A stretch of DNA of 64,000 nt, taken from Streptomyces corallincola. Lineage in GTDB: Bacteria; Actinomycetota; Actinomycetes; Streptomycetales; Streptomycetaceae. Below, piece by piece: positions 1 to 7,808 of the stretch. The translations under genes and the position numbers were made by a program. The stretch covers positions 124,001 through 188,000 of the forward strand of contig NZ_JAHRXF010000004.1 of NCBI RefSeq assembly GCF_019104725.1, written 5' to 3'. The notes below the pieces were generated by a model that did not search any database, was not told the DNA's origin, and worked only from the letters and a program-made list of their open reading frames with translations. Position 1 is the first letter of the stretch, and each line of letters starts with the position of its first letter.

Positions 1-341
1 ACGGGGTGCCCCGCGACTTCCGGTTCGCGCTGGCGTTCCTGGCACTGCTCCAGGTGACGGCGGCGATCCTGAACTTCCTGCCGGTGCCGGGCCTGGACGG
101 CTACGGCGTGGTCGAGCCCTGGCTGTCGTACGGCGTGAAGCGGCAGGTCGCGCCGTTCGCGCCGTACGGCCTGATGCTGGTGTTCGCGCTGCTGTGGGTG
201 CCGTCGGTCAACGCGGTGTTCTTCGACGTGGTGGACGCGGTGCTGCGGCACCTCGGGGTGGGCGACGCCGACTCCTACTGCGGGCAGCAGCTGTACCGGT
301 TCTGGACGCAGGGCGATCCGGGCTGCGCGTTCGTCCGCTGA
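1..341 (+). CDS. Site-2 protease family (M50) membrane protein, C-terminal part
   Basis: The reading frame is open from the window edge to a stop at 341, so only the last 110 or so residues are present and the start lies upstream. The fragment is hydrophobic with about two membrane segments. It contains NFLPVPGLDG, which matches the NxxPxPxLDG metal-ligand motif of M50 site-2 proteases (the Asp is the third zinc ligand). The HExxH motif would lie outside the window. Such proteases cleave membrane-embedded substrates such as anti-sigma factors; the substrate here is unknown. The family call rests on one motif plus hydrophobicity. Confidence 0.75.
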   Translation, partial: GVPRDFRFALAFLALLQVTAAILNFLPVPGLDGYGVVEPWLSYGVKRQVAPFAPYGLMLVFALLWVPSVNAVFFDVVDAVLRHLGVGDADSYCGQQLYRFWTQGDPGCAFVR

Positions 342-361
342 CGTACGGCGCCGAGTCGCCT

Positions 362-553
362 TCAGCCGGTGACGGAGGTGCCGCCGCCCCGGGTGGCCCG
401 GTCGCGCTTCACGTAGTACCAGGTCATGTTGGACGACAGCCCCGCGAGCAGGACCCAGACGATGCCCAGCAGGCTGCCCTGCACGAACGAGACGACCGCC
501 GCCGCGGTGGCGAGGACGCACACGGCCAGGGTGTAGAGGGCGATGCGGGGCAT
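362..553 (-). CDS. Small membrane protein, unknown function
   Basis: A 63-residue protein with two hydrophobic stretches (about residues 4-24 and 28-47) and a basic C-terminal tail (VKRDRATRGGG). An AGGAG ribosome-binding site lies just upstream of the ATG. It converges on the M50 protease gene. Composition and RBS make it a likely real gene, but I recognise no family. Confidence 0.6.
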   Translation of the reverse strand: MPRIALYTLAVCVLATAAAVVSFVQGSLLGIVWVLLAGLSSNMTWYYVKRDRATRGGGTSVTG

Positions 554-672
554 GGGACGGGGCTCCTAGCTGGGGTGGTGCGACGGCGTACGGCGACCGT
601 ACCGGGGGACACCGCGGCGACGGACGTGCGCCGACCAGTGTCCCCCATCGGCCGGGGGCAGGGGGCAGGGGA

Positions 673-1398
673 TCAGACGTCGGTGACCCGGAGCCCGGCG
701 TGCGCCTTGTACCGGCGGTTGACGGAGATCAGGTTGGCGACCAGGGACTCCACCTGGTGGGCGTTGCGCAGCCGTCCGGCGAACACACCGCGCATACCGG
801 GGACGCGTCCGGCGAGCGCCTGCACGATCTCGACGTCGGCGCGGTCCTCGCCGAGCACCATCACATCGGTGTCGATCCGCTCGATCTCCGGGTCCTGGAG
901 GAGTACGGCGGACAGGTGGTGGAAGGCGGCGGTGACCCGCGACTCCGGCAGCAGCGCGGCGGCCTGCTGGGCGGCGGAGCCCTCCTCGGGCTTCAGCGCG
1001 TAGGCACCCTGCTTGTCGAAACCGAGCGGGTTGACGCAGTCCACGACCAGTTTCCCGGCCAGTTCCTCCCGCAGCGACTCCAGGGTCCTGCCGTGTCCGT
1101 CCCAGGGGACGGCGACGATCACGAGGTCGCTGCGGCGCGCGGTCTCGGCGTTGTCGGCGCCCTCGATGCCGTGGCCCAGTTCCCCGGCCGCCGCCCGCGC
1201 CCGCTCGGCGGCCCGCGATCCGATGATCACCTTCTGCCCGGCGAGGGCGAGCCGGTAGGCGAGTCCCTTGCCCTGCGGTCCGGTCCCGCCGAGCACGCCG
1301 ACGACCAGCCCGGACACGTCGGGCAGGTCCCAGGGGTCCTTGGCGGGCGCCTTCGCGGGCGGCGTCGCGGGGGTCTGTGCACTGTCGGAAGAGGTCAT
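673..1398 (-). CDS. npdG: NADPH-dependent F420 reductase
   Basis: A 241-residue protein of the F420-dependent NADP oxidoreductase family, which moves hydride between coenzyme F420 and NADP(H) in the cytosol and supplies F420H2 for actinobacterial reductases. A Rossmann motif GVLGGTGPQGKGLA lies near residues 34-47, followed by IIGSRAAERA, where the Ser-Arg pair fits NADP phosphate recognition. Later segments include VIVAVPWDGH and VVDCVNPLG, both typical of the family. Length is close to normal, with a disordered Pro/Ala N-terminal extension of about 28 residues. It is transcribed divergently from the next gene. The symbol is by family. Confidence 0.88.
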   Translation of the reverse strand: MTSSDSAQTPATPPAKAPAKDPWDLPDVSGLVVGVLGGTGPQGKGLAYRLALAGQKVIIGSRAAERARAAAGELGHGIEGADNAETARRSDLVIVAVPWDGHGRTLESLREELAGKLVVDCVNPLGFDKQGAYALKPEEGSAAQQAAALLPESRVTAAFHHLSAVLLQDPEIERIDTDVMVLGEDRADVEIVQALAGRVPGMRGVFAGRLRNAHQVESLVANLISVNRRYKAHAGLRVTDV

Positions 1399-1532
1399 GG
1401 GCCCGACTCTACGTCCGTGCGGGCGGGGTCACCGGGGCGGTACCCGCGGTGGCGGCCGACCGCGGCGACGCTGTCCCCGGACCGGGCGAACCCTGCCCGA
1501 ACACCCCACACGGGCGGCCGTGTTGGGGCAGC

Positions 1533-2138
1533 ATGCGGCACATGGACGCCGTACGGGTCGCGCTGCTGCGGGATGTGCTCGCCGGAACCGAGTGGCTCGG
1601 TGCCACCCGGCGGTTCGGGGGGACGCTGCGCGGTGCGGTGACCGCGCGCGGCGGCGGGCTGCTGCTGGTCGGCACGCCCGCCTACGAGCCCTGGCATCTG
1701 GCCGCCCACCTGGTGGACGAGGCAGCCTGGTCCGGCACCCCCGAGCTGGCCCCCACCCTGATCCGGCACGCCGCCCGCCCCCAGGACCCGGCCCACCTCT
1801 CCGTCGGCCCCGCCCGCATCACCACCGCCCGGCGCGGCGAGACTCTCCTCGTCGTCGCCCCCGACGAACCCCCCGCCCTCCTGGAACGCCTCCACACCGC
1901 CCGCCGCTCCGGCGTCACCGTCCTCTCCCTCGGCGCGCCCGACGGCGAACTGGCCGCCCTCTCCCACGAGTCCCTGGCCGTCCCCGAGTGCGCGGAACTC
2001 GACCTGGACACCGTCCAGCACCTGGTCAGCGCGGCAGCGGGCGAGAACGGCCCCCCTCCCGGAGCCCGCCGAACATTCCGCGACCGCCTGAGCCACCTGA
2101 CCGAAACCCTCCTGGCCCCTCCGGCGTCGCCTTGGTGA
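1533..2138 (+). CDS. Conserved hypothetical protein
   Basis: About 201 residues, beginning MRHMDAVRVALLRDVLAG. The first ATG has GGGGCA just upstream; the in-frame ATG at 1542 is the alternative. The protein is mixed alpha/beta and soluble with no signal peptide. The middle (LLVGTPAYEPWHLAAHLVDE) and the Pro/Glu-rich second half show no catalytic motif I can name. It looks like an actinobacterial hypothetical protein; no function is inferred. Confidence 0.6.
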   Translation: MRHMDAVRVALLRDVLAGTEWLGATRRFGGTLRGAVTARGGGLLLVGTPAYEPWHLAAHLVDEAAWSGTPELAPTLIRHAARPQDPAHLSVGPARITTARRGETLLVVAPDEPPALLERLHTARRSGVTVLSLGAPDGELAALSHESLAVPECAELDLDTVQHLVSAAAGENGPPPGARRTFRDRLSHLTETLLAPPASPW

Positions 2139-2244
2139 GGGTGGAGCGCGGCCGCACCCACGACGTCCCGCGCGACCCCACCTCCGCCCTAGCCCCCGGA
2201 TAACAGGTTGCCCCGCCCCCGCACCTCCCCGCACGATTCCCCGC

Positions 2245-3576
2245 GTGTCCCGTGCTCTCCTCCCCGACCTGGCCCCCTGGCGGTCGTCCCGTGATTTCCG
2301 CCGACTCTGGTTCTCCGGCCTGATCAGCGGTTTCGGCAGTTTCCTGACACTCGTGGCGGTCCCGGTCCAGCTCAAGGAGCTGACGGGTTCGGCCGCCGCC
2401 GTGGGCGCGGTCGGGGCGGTGGAGCTGGTCCCGCTGATCGTGTTCGGGCTGTACGGCGGTGCCTTGGCCGACGCGCTCGACAAGCGGGACCTGATCGTGT
2501 GGACGGAGGCGGGGCAGGGCCTGCTCAGCGTGGTGCTGCTGGTGAACGCGCTGCTTCCGCACTCCGCGGTGTGGCCGTTGTACGTGGTCGCCGCGCTGTC
2601 CTCCGCGCTGGTGTCGGTGCAGCGGCCCGCGCTGGACTCGCTGTGGCCCCGGATCGTCGCCCATGAACACCTTCCGGCGGCGGCCTCGCTGAACTCCCTG
2701 CGCTGGACGGTCGGCGGGGTCGCGGGCCCGGCCGTGGCGGGTGTGGTGGTGGCGTACGCGGGTCTGGGCTGGGCGTACGCGGCCGACCTGCTCACCTTCG
2801 TGGTCTCGCTGGCGTACGTCGTCCGCGTCGCACCCGCCCCCGCGTCCCACGAGGCGTCCCGCCCCTCGCTGCGGGCGATCGCGGAGGGCGCCCGGTACGC
2901 CTGGAACCGCAAGGAACTCCTGGGCACCTACGCGGTCGATCTGGCCGCGATGTTCCTGGCCATGCCGATGGCCGTGCTCCCGTTCCTCGCGGACGAACTG
3001 CACGCGCGGTGGGCCCTGGGGCTGATGTACGCGGCCGTACCGGCGGGCGCCCTGCTGGTGAGCCTGACCAGCGGCTGGACCTCTCGCGTCCGGCGGCACG
3101 GGCTGCTGGTGCTGCTGTCCGCCGCGGGCTGGGGCCTGTCGGTCGCGGCGGCCGGGGTGTGCGGCGACGTGTGGCTGGTGCTGGTGTTCCTGACCGTGGG
3201 CGGCGGCTTCGACATGGTGAGCGGCGTCTTCCGGTCGGCCATGTGGAACCAGACCATCCCCGACGAGTTGCGCGGCCGGCTCGCCGGGATCGAGCTGCTG
3301 TCCTATTCGGTCGGCCCCCAGCTCGGCCAGGTCCGCGCGGGCGGTGTCGCCGCCTGGGCGGGTGTCCGCGCGTCCGTCTGGTCCGGCGGCCTGGTCTGCG
3401 CGGGCGCGATGGCCGTGCTCGCCGTGTGCCTGCCCGCGCTCATGACGTACGACGAGCGGACGAACCCGCACGCCGTTCGGATGCGGGAACGGCGGGCGGG
3501 GGCGGCCGGGGCACCGGACCGTACGGCCGGGCCGGTCGGGGGACGCGACGCCGGGACGGAAGCGGTCACCACCTGA
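2245..3576 (+). CDS. MFS transporter, EntS/DHA3-like exporter
   Basis: A 443-residue protein with about 12 hydrophobic segments and the MFS loop signature between TM2 and TM3 (GGALADALDKRDLI). The N-terminus SRDFRRLWFSGLISGFGS is characteristic of the DHA3/enterobactin-exporter-like branch, as is the motif IPDELRGRLAGIELL in the second half. The last 50 residues are hydrophilic and probably cytoplasmic. It starts with GTG. The substrate cannot be read from the sequence; the nearby iron genes make a siderophore possible but this is not shown. Confidence 0.82.
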   Translation: MSRALLPDLAPWRSSRDFRRLWFSGLISGFGSFLTLVAVPVQLKELTGSAAAVGAVGAVELVPLIVFGLYGGALADALDKRDLIVWTEAGQGLLSVVLLVNALLPHSAVWPLYVVAALSSALVSVQRPALDSLWPRIVAHEHLPAAASLNSLRWTVGGVAGPAVAGVVVAYAGLGWAYAADLLTFVVSLAYVVRVAPAPASHEASRPSLRAIAEGARYAWNRKELLGTYAVDLAAMFLAMPMAVLPFLADELHARWALGLMYAAVPAGALLVSLTSGWTSRVRRHGLLVLLSAAGWGLSVAAAGVCGDVWLVLVFLTVGGGFDMVSGVFRSAMWNQTIPDELRGRLAGIELLSYSVGPQLGQVRAGGVAAWAGVRASVWSGGLVCAGAMAVLAVCLPALMTYDERTNPHAVRMRERRAGAAGAPDRTAGPVGGRDAGTEAVTT

Positions 3577-3649
3577 CGCTCACCACCTGCCCCTCACCGC
3601 CGGGACCCGGCCGGGCCGCCCGGCGGGCTGGGTCACCCGGTGGGCGTGC

Positions 3650-3883
3650 TCACTGGTCGCTCTCCCCGCCCCGTGCCGACGCGTCGTGCCAGCGGGGGTC
3701 CGTCTCCCAGTCGAGGTTCCGCTCCCGCGCGGTCTCCATCGCGTGCTGGGCGTCCTCCCTGCTGCCGTACGGCCCGAACCGGTCCTTGGCGGGGCACTCG
3801 GGGCCCTCCTCGACCTTCTTGTGCTCCAGGCAGTAGAACCATTCGCCCGGCTTACCGGTGGTGCGCTTCTTGAACAGGGTCAT
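3650..3883 (-). CDS. Small conserved hypothetical protein, 77 residues
   Basis: The start was placed at the ATG at 3883 because AGGAG sits 7-8 nt upstream; a longer frame exists but lacks such a site. The sequence [23 protein letters not shown] is followed by a charged helical stretch with [20 protein letters not shown]. The single [14 protein letters not shown] segment has two Cys and one His, too few for a confident zinc site. It resembles short actinobacterial proteins of unknown function. It is divergent from map. Confidence 0.65.
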   Translation of the reverse strand: MTLFKKRTTGKPGEWFYCLEHKKVEEGPECPAKDRFGPYGSREDAQHAMETARERNLDWETDPRWHDASARGGESDQ

Positions 3884-3942
3884 CGAACGTCTCCTCTCGC
3901 CAAGGTCATGTTCCCCCGGCACCGCTGGTTAGACTCGCGGAC

Positions 3943-4800
3943 ATGTCTGGCCAGTCGCTGCTCGTGCCGGGGGAACTGTCCCCCACCCGCCCGGTTCCCG
4001 GAAACATCCGCCGCCCGGAGTACGTCGGCAAACCGGCGCCGACGCCGTACACCGGGCCGGAGGTGCAGACCCCGGAGACGGTGGAGGCGATGCGGCGGGC
4101 GGGCCGGATCGCCGCGCGGGCGATGGAGGAGGCGGCGAAGCTCATCGCGCCGGGCGTGACCACCGACGAGCTGGACCGGGTGGCGCACGCGTACATGTGC
4201 GACCACGGCGCGTACCCGTCCACCCTCGGCTACCGCGGCTTCCCCAAGTCGCTGTGCACGTCCGTCAACGAGGTCATCTGCCACGGCATCCCGGACTCGA
4301 CGGTGCTGCGGGACGGCGACATCGTCAACCTGGACGTGACGGCGTACATCGGCGGGGTGCACGGCGACAACAACGCCACCTATCTCGTGGGCGACGTGGA
4401 CGAGGAGTCGCGGCTGCTGGTGGAGCGGACGCGGGAGTCGCTGAACCGGGCGATCAAGGCGGTCCGGCCGGGCCGCCAGATCAACGTCATCGGCCGGGTC
4501 ATCGAGTCGTACGCCAAGCGCTTCGGCTACGGCGTGGTCCGGGACTTCACCGGCCACGGCATCAGCACCGCGTTCCACTCCGGCCTGATCGTCCCGCACT
4601 ACGACAGCCCGCACGCGACGACCGTGATGCAGCCGGGGATGACGTTCACCATCGAGCCGATGCTGACGCTGGGCACGCACGAGTACGACATGTGGGACGA
4701 CGGCTGGACGGTCGTCACCAAGGACCGCAGGCGGACCGCCCAGTTCGAGCACACGCTGGTGGTCACCGAGACGGGCGCGGACGTTCTCACCCTGCCCTGA
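3943..4800 (+). CDS. map: Type I methionine aminopeptidase
   Basis: A 285-residue cytosolic metalloprotease that removes the initiator Met from nascent proteins. All five pita-bread metal ligands are visible: D131 (LDVTAY), D142 (VHGDNNAT), H206 (TGHGIS), E239 (FTIEPM) and E270 (QFEHTLVV), plus the conserved H114 in ICHGIP. The N-terminal 40 residues ([14 protein letters not shown]) match the extended actinobacterial form. A hairpin terminator follows at 4844, so it appears to be monocistronic. Confidence 0.96.
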   Translation: MSGQSLLVPGELSPTRPVPGNIRRPEYVGKPAPTPYTGPEVQTPETVEAMRRAGRIAARAMEEAAKLIAPGVTTDELDRVAHAYMCDHGAYPSTLGYRGFPKSLCTSVNEVICHGIPDSTVLRDGDIVNLDVTAYIGGVHGDNNATYLVGDVDEESRLLVERTRESLNRAIKAVRPGRQINVIGRVIESYAKRFGYGVVRDFTGHGISTAFHSGLIVPHYDSPHATTVMQPGMTFTIEPMLTLGTHEYDMWDDGWTVVTKDRRRTAQFEHTLVVTETGADVLTLP

Positions 4801-4843
4801 CCAGGCCCTTCGGACCGCTTCACGAGAGTTGTCCACAGGTTGA

Positions 4844-4875
4844 CCCGCTCCCCCGCCGGGGGCGGGTTTTTCCTT
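4844..4875 (+). terminator. Rho-independent terminator of map
   Basis: A GC-rich hairpin (CCCG...CCCCC, loop GCC, GGGGGCGGG) is followed directly by five T residues. It lies 44 nt after the map stop codon and upstream of the heme oxygenase promoter. Confidence 0.8.
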
Positions 4876-4936
4876 GTACGCTTTTACCGACAACCTGTCG
4901 GCAACTCACCGTGTTCCCAGCCGCCCGACCATTGAC

Positions 4937-4954
4937 TTAGGTAAGCCTTACTCA
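4937..4954 (+). promoter_or_regulatory. Iron-box-like operator before the heme oxygenase gene
   Basis: TTAGGTAAGCCTTACTCA closely resembles the 19-bp DmdR/IdeR iron box TTAGGTTAGGCTAACCTAA, including the inverted AGGTAAG/CTTAC core. It ends 13 nt before the start codon, so a bound repressor would cover the initiation region. Iron-dependent repression is inferred from this match and the gene function. Confidence 0.7.
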
Positions 4955-4967
4955 CGAGGATGCGCAC

Positions 4968-5654
4968 ATGGACTCCTCCCGCTCGTCCGTCTCCCCCTCC
5001 GCCCCCTCAGCCCCTTTCTCGACGGTCATCCGCACCGCCTCCCACGAGCAGCACACCGAGGCGGAGACCTCGACGTTCATGAGCGACCTCCTCGGCGGCC
5101 GACTCGGCATGTCCGCCTACGCGCGCTACACCGAGCAGCTCTGGTTCGTGTACGAGGCACTGGAGAGCACGGCGGAGGCGCTGGCGGCGGACCCGGTGGC
5201 CGGACCCTTCCTCCGGGCCGAGCTGCTGCGCCTGCCCGCGCTGGAGCGGGACCTCGCCCATCTCCGCGGCCCGGACTGGCGGTCGGGACTCACCGCGCTG
5301 CCCGCGACCGAGGCGTACGCGGACCGGGTGCGCGCGTGCGCCGCCGACTGGCCCGGCGGATACGTCGCCCACCACTACACCCGCTACCTGGGCGACCTCT
5401 CCGGCGGCCAGATCATCCGGGACCGCGCCGAACGCACCTGGGGCTTCGCCCGCAAGGGCGACGGCGTCCGCTTCTACGTCTTCGAGGACATCGCCAACCC
5501 GGCCGCGTTCAAGCGGACCTACCGCGAACTGCTGGACGGGATAGCCGCCGACGAGCTGGAGCGGCAGCGGATCGTGGCGGAGTGCAAGCGGGCGTTCGCG
5601 CTGAACACCGGCGTGTTCCGGGAGCTGGGCGAGGAGTTCCCGCTCAGCGCGTGA
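4968..5654 (+). CDS. Biliverdin-producing heme oxygenase
   Basis: A 228-residue HmuO/HO-1-type enzyme that opens heme to biliverdin, CO and free iron using a reductase and O2; it is cytosolic. The N-terminal SHEQHTEAETSTFM carries the proximal heme ligand (H29 by alignment with AHEKAE of known enzymes). The distal-helix motif GDLSGGQ is at 142-148, followed by the family-typical FEDIANPAAFKRTYRELLD. The ATG has GAGGA 7 nt upstream. Together with the iron-box-like site this indicates iron release from host or environmental heme under iron limitation. No heme importer gene adjoins it here. Confidence 0.95.
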   Translation: MDSSRSSVSPSAPSAPFSTVIRTASHEQHTEAETSTFMSDLLGGRLGMSAYARYTEQLWFVYEALESTAEALAADPVAGPFLRAELLRLPALERDLAHLRGPDWRSGLTALPATEAYADRVRACAADWPGGYVAHHYTRYLGDLSGGQIIRDRAERTWGFARKGDGVRFYVFEDIANPAAFKRTYRELLDGIAADELERQRIVAECKRAFALNTGVFRELGEEFPLSA

Positions 5655-5686
5655 CCGGCGCCCGGCCGTGACCGGGCCCGGTACGG

Positions 5687-5722
5687 GACCGGGCTTCAGC
5701 GCGCGACCGGGCTTCAGCGCGT
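5687..5722. repeat. 18-bp tandem duplication at the phzF-like 3' end
   Basis: GACCGGGCTTCAGCGCGC is followed at once by a second copy differing only in its last base. The stop codon of the minus-strand PhzF gene (5714-5716) lies in the second copy. Confidence 0.85.
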
Positions 5723-6406
5723 GATCGGCGTCGGAGTGCCCAACTCCCGTACCGGCAGCCCCTGTCGCTCCAGGGACACCCGTCCCCCGATCTCCACCCA
5801 GCCGTACGGCTGTGGTGCGGTGAGGAGTTGGGAACCGGCGCCCTGGCGGATGTTCAGGGCGCGGCCGAGCCGTTCGGTGAGCAGCAGGGCAGCCGCGCCG
5901 GTCGCCTCGTCCTCGTCGATGCCGTCACCCCGGCCGGGGAAGGCACGGGCGCGGACCCGACCGGCCGCCTCGTCCTCCCAGGCCCAGGCGTAGATCCACT
6001 CGCCGGGCGGGGGCACCTCCAGGGCGTCCACCTCGGCGGCGGTGCCGTACTGGACGAGGGCGCGCGGCGGGGCCCACTCCGCACGGGCCTCGATCCAGCA
6101 GAACTCGCCGTCCTGCCGGGCCCCCATCTCCCCGGCGGGCGTGACCAGTTCGGGCACGTCCAGCAGCCAGGCGGCGCCGACGCAGGGGTGTCCGGCGAAG
6201 GGCAGCCGGGCGCCGGGGGTGTAGATGTCGAGGACGCCGCGCTCGGGGTCGTCCACGAACACCGTCTCGCTGAAGCCGAGTTCGCGGGCGAGGGCCTGCC
6301 GGTCCCGCCGGGCGGGGATCGTGGCACCGTCCCGTACGACACCGAGCCGGTTGCCGTGGCCGCCGCCCGGCGCGCAGAACACGCGGAGCACGTCGTAGTC
6401 AGTCAC
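5714..6406 (-). CDS. PhzF family isomerase/epimerase-like protein
   Basis: About 230 residues, with the start set at the GTG encoding VTDYDVLRVFC, where homology to the family begins; any upstream extension would be basic and unconserved. Family landmarks are visible: GGGHGNRLGVV (usual form GNPAAVV), LPFAGHPCVGAAWLL (usual PFAGHPTLGAA) and DEDEATGAAALLLTERL (usual EDPVTGSA). PhzF enzymes isomerise small ring or amino-acid-like substrates; the substrate here is unknown. It is somewhat shorter than the usual 260-300 residues. It is divergent from efeO, sharing the 200-bp region with iron-box-like sites. Confidence 0.82.
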   Translation of the reverse strand: MTDYDVLRVFCAPGGGHGNRLGVVRDGATIPARRDRQALARELGFSETVFVDDPERGVLDIYTPGARLPFAGHPCVGAAWLLDVPELVTPAGEMGARQDGEFCWIEARAEWAPPRALVQYGTAAEVDALEVPPPGEWIYAWAWEDEAAGRVRARAFPGRGDGIDEDEATGAAALLLTERLGRALNIRQGAGSQLLTAPQPYGWVEIGGRVSLERQGLPVRELGTPTPITR

Positions 6407-6538
6407 CCGGAAATTGAAGCACCGAACCCGGCTTGACCTTGCCTTTGCCTGTGCTTGGCATGGGGTTTGAGGTGCCGAGATCAAGCCGTGTCCGTGATGT
6501 TTCCGTGAGAGCCGAATCACTTCCCCGCCCGGTGGAGG

Positions 6539-6573
6539 TGAGGTATGCCTCAGGTAAGTTAGGCCAGCCTCAC
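6539..6573 (+). promoter_or_regulatory. Two adjacent iron-box-like palindromes before efeO
   Basis: TGAGGTATGCCTCA (6539-6552) is an inverted repeat with TGAGG/CCTCA arms. It is followed by GTTAGGCCAGCCTCACC (6558-6574), which matches one half of the TTAGGTTAGGCTAACCTAA iron box well and the other half loosely. Both lie 30-64 nt upstream of the efeO start. Regulation by a DmdR/IdeR-type repressor is inferred. Confidence 0.6.
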
Positions 6574-6602
6574 CACACTAGAACTCCGCCCCGGGAGAGC
6601 CC

Positions 6603-7739
6603 ATGCGAGCCGTCCGCCTCATTGTCACCGCTGCCGCAGCGGTGGCCGCCCTGACCGCCGTCACGGCCTGCACGGCGAAAAGCGACGCCAAGGGCGGCGA
6701 CGACGCGATCCGGGTGACGGCCGCCGACACCTCCTGCGACACCTCCGCGAAGACGGTCCCGGCCGGTCAGGTCACGCTGAAGATCGAGAACAAGGGCTCG
6801 CGGGCCACCGAGGTGGAGATCGTCTTCCCCGACGGCCGGATCGTCTCCGAGAAGGAGAACATCGGCTCCGGCACCAAGTACACGCTGACCGCCGAGGTCA
6901 AGGCCGGTGCGTACGAGATCGCCTGCCGCCCCGGCATGAAGGGCCACGGCGTCCGGCAGAAGCTGACCGTGACCGGCGGCAAGGCCGCCAAGCGCGATCC
7001 TCAGCTCGACCGGGCCGTCGCGGAGTACCGCCAGTACGCGCAGGACCAGGCGGACGACACGATCCCGCTGGTGGAGAAGTTCGCCGACGCGATCAAGGCG
7101 GGCGACCTGGACGCGGCGAAGAAGGCGTACGCGCCCTCGCGGCTCGGCTGGGAGCGCACCGAGCCGATCGCGGAGTCCTTCGGCGACATCGACCCGAAGA
7201 CGGACACCCGCGCCGACGGCCTGGAGCAGGGCCAGAAGTGGACGGGCTGGCACCGTCTGGAGAAGTCGCTGTGGGCGGACAAGAAGATCACCGCCACCGA
7301 CAAGCAGCTCGCGGACGAGCTGGTCACGGACCTCAAGGACTGGCAGCTGCGCGTCGGCAAGGCCGAGATCACCCCGACCTCGATGGCCAACGGCGCCAAG
7401 GAACTCCTGGACGAGGTCGCCACCGGCAAGGTCACCGGCGAGGAGGACCGCTACTCGCACACCGACCTCTCCGACTTCAAGGGCAACGTCGAGGGCGCGC
7501 AGAAGGCGTACGAGCTGCTGAAGCCCGTCGCCGCGAAGAACGACCCGGCGCTCACCGGTGAGCTGGACAAGCAGTTCGCCGCGCTGGACACGCTGCTCGA
7601 CAAGTACCGCACGGACAAGAACTCGTACGACTTCGTGTCGTACGACAAGGTCACCAAGGACCAGCGCAAGGAGCTGTCGGACGCGGTGAACGCGCTGGCG
7701 GAGCCGCTGTCCAAGCTGGCCGCCGCGGTCGTCAAGTAG
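6603..7739 (+). CDS. efeO: Iron uptake system lipoprotein EfeO
   Basis: A 378-residue extracytoplasmic component of the EfeUOB iron transporter. The N-terminal signal peptide ends in a lipobox-like ALTAVTAC (Cys at about 23), so the protein is probably a lipoprotein. Residues 35-125 form a cupredoxin-like domain (ends with YEIACRPGMKGHGV). Residues 130-378 are the M75/imelysin helical domain with the family pattern GWERTEPIAESFGDIDPKTD and GWHRLEKSLW. In known systems it captures ferric/ferrous iron and passes it to EfeB/EfeU. A 17-bp tandem duplication spans its stop codon. Confidence 0.95.
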   Translation: MRAVRLIVTAAAAVAALTAVTACTAKSDAKGGDDAIRVTAADTSCDTSAKTVPAGQVTLKIENKGSRATEVEIVFPDGRIVSEKENIGSGTKYTLTAEVKAGAYEIACRPGMKGHGVRQKLTVTGGKAAKRDPQLDRAVAEYRQYAQDQADDTIPLVEKFADAIKAGDLDAAKKAYAPSRLGWERTEPIAESFGDIDPKTDTRADGLEQGQKWTGWHRLEKSLWADKKITATDKQLADELVTDLKDWQLRVGKAEITPTSMANGAKELLDEVATGKVTGEEDRYSHTDLSDFKGNVEGAQKAYELLKPVAAKNDPALTGELDKQFAALDTLLDKYRTDKNSYDFVSYDKVTKDQRKELSDAVNALAEPLSKLAAAVVK

Positions 7740-7755
7740 CCGCGGTCGTCAAGTA
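7722..7755. repeat. Exact 17-bp tandem duplication across the efeO stop codon
   Basis: GCCGCGGTCGTCAAGTA occurs twice head to tail; the efeO TAG stop lies at the junction. The second copy is noncoding. Confidence 0.9.
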
Positions 7756-7808
7756 ACAGCGGACGCACGGCCGTCACGGCAGCCGGAAGGGCGAGGGAAG
7801 GGATCGGT

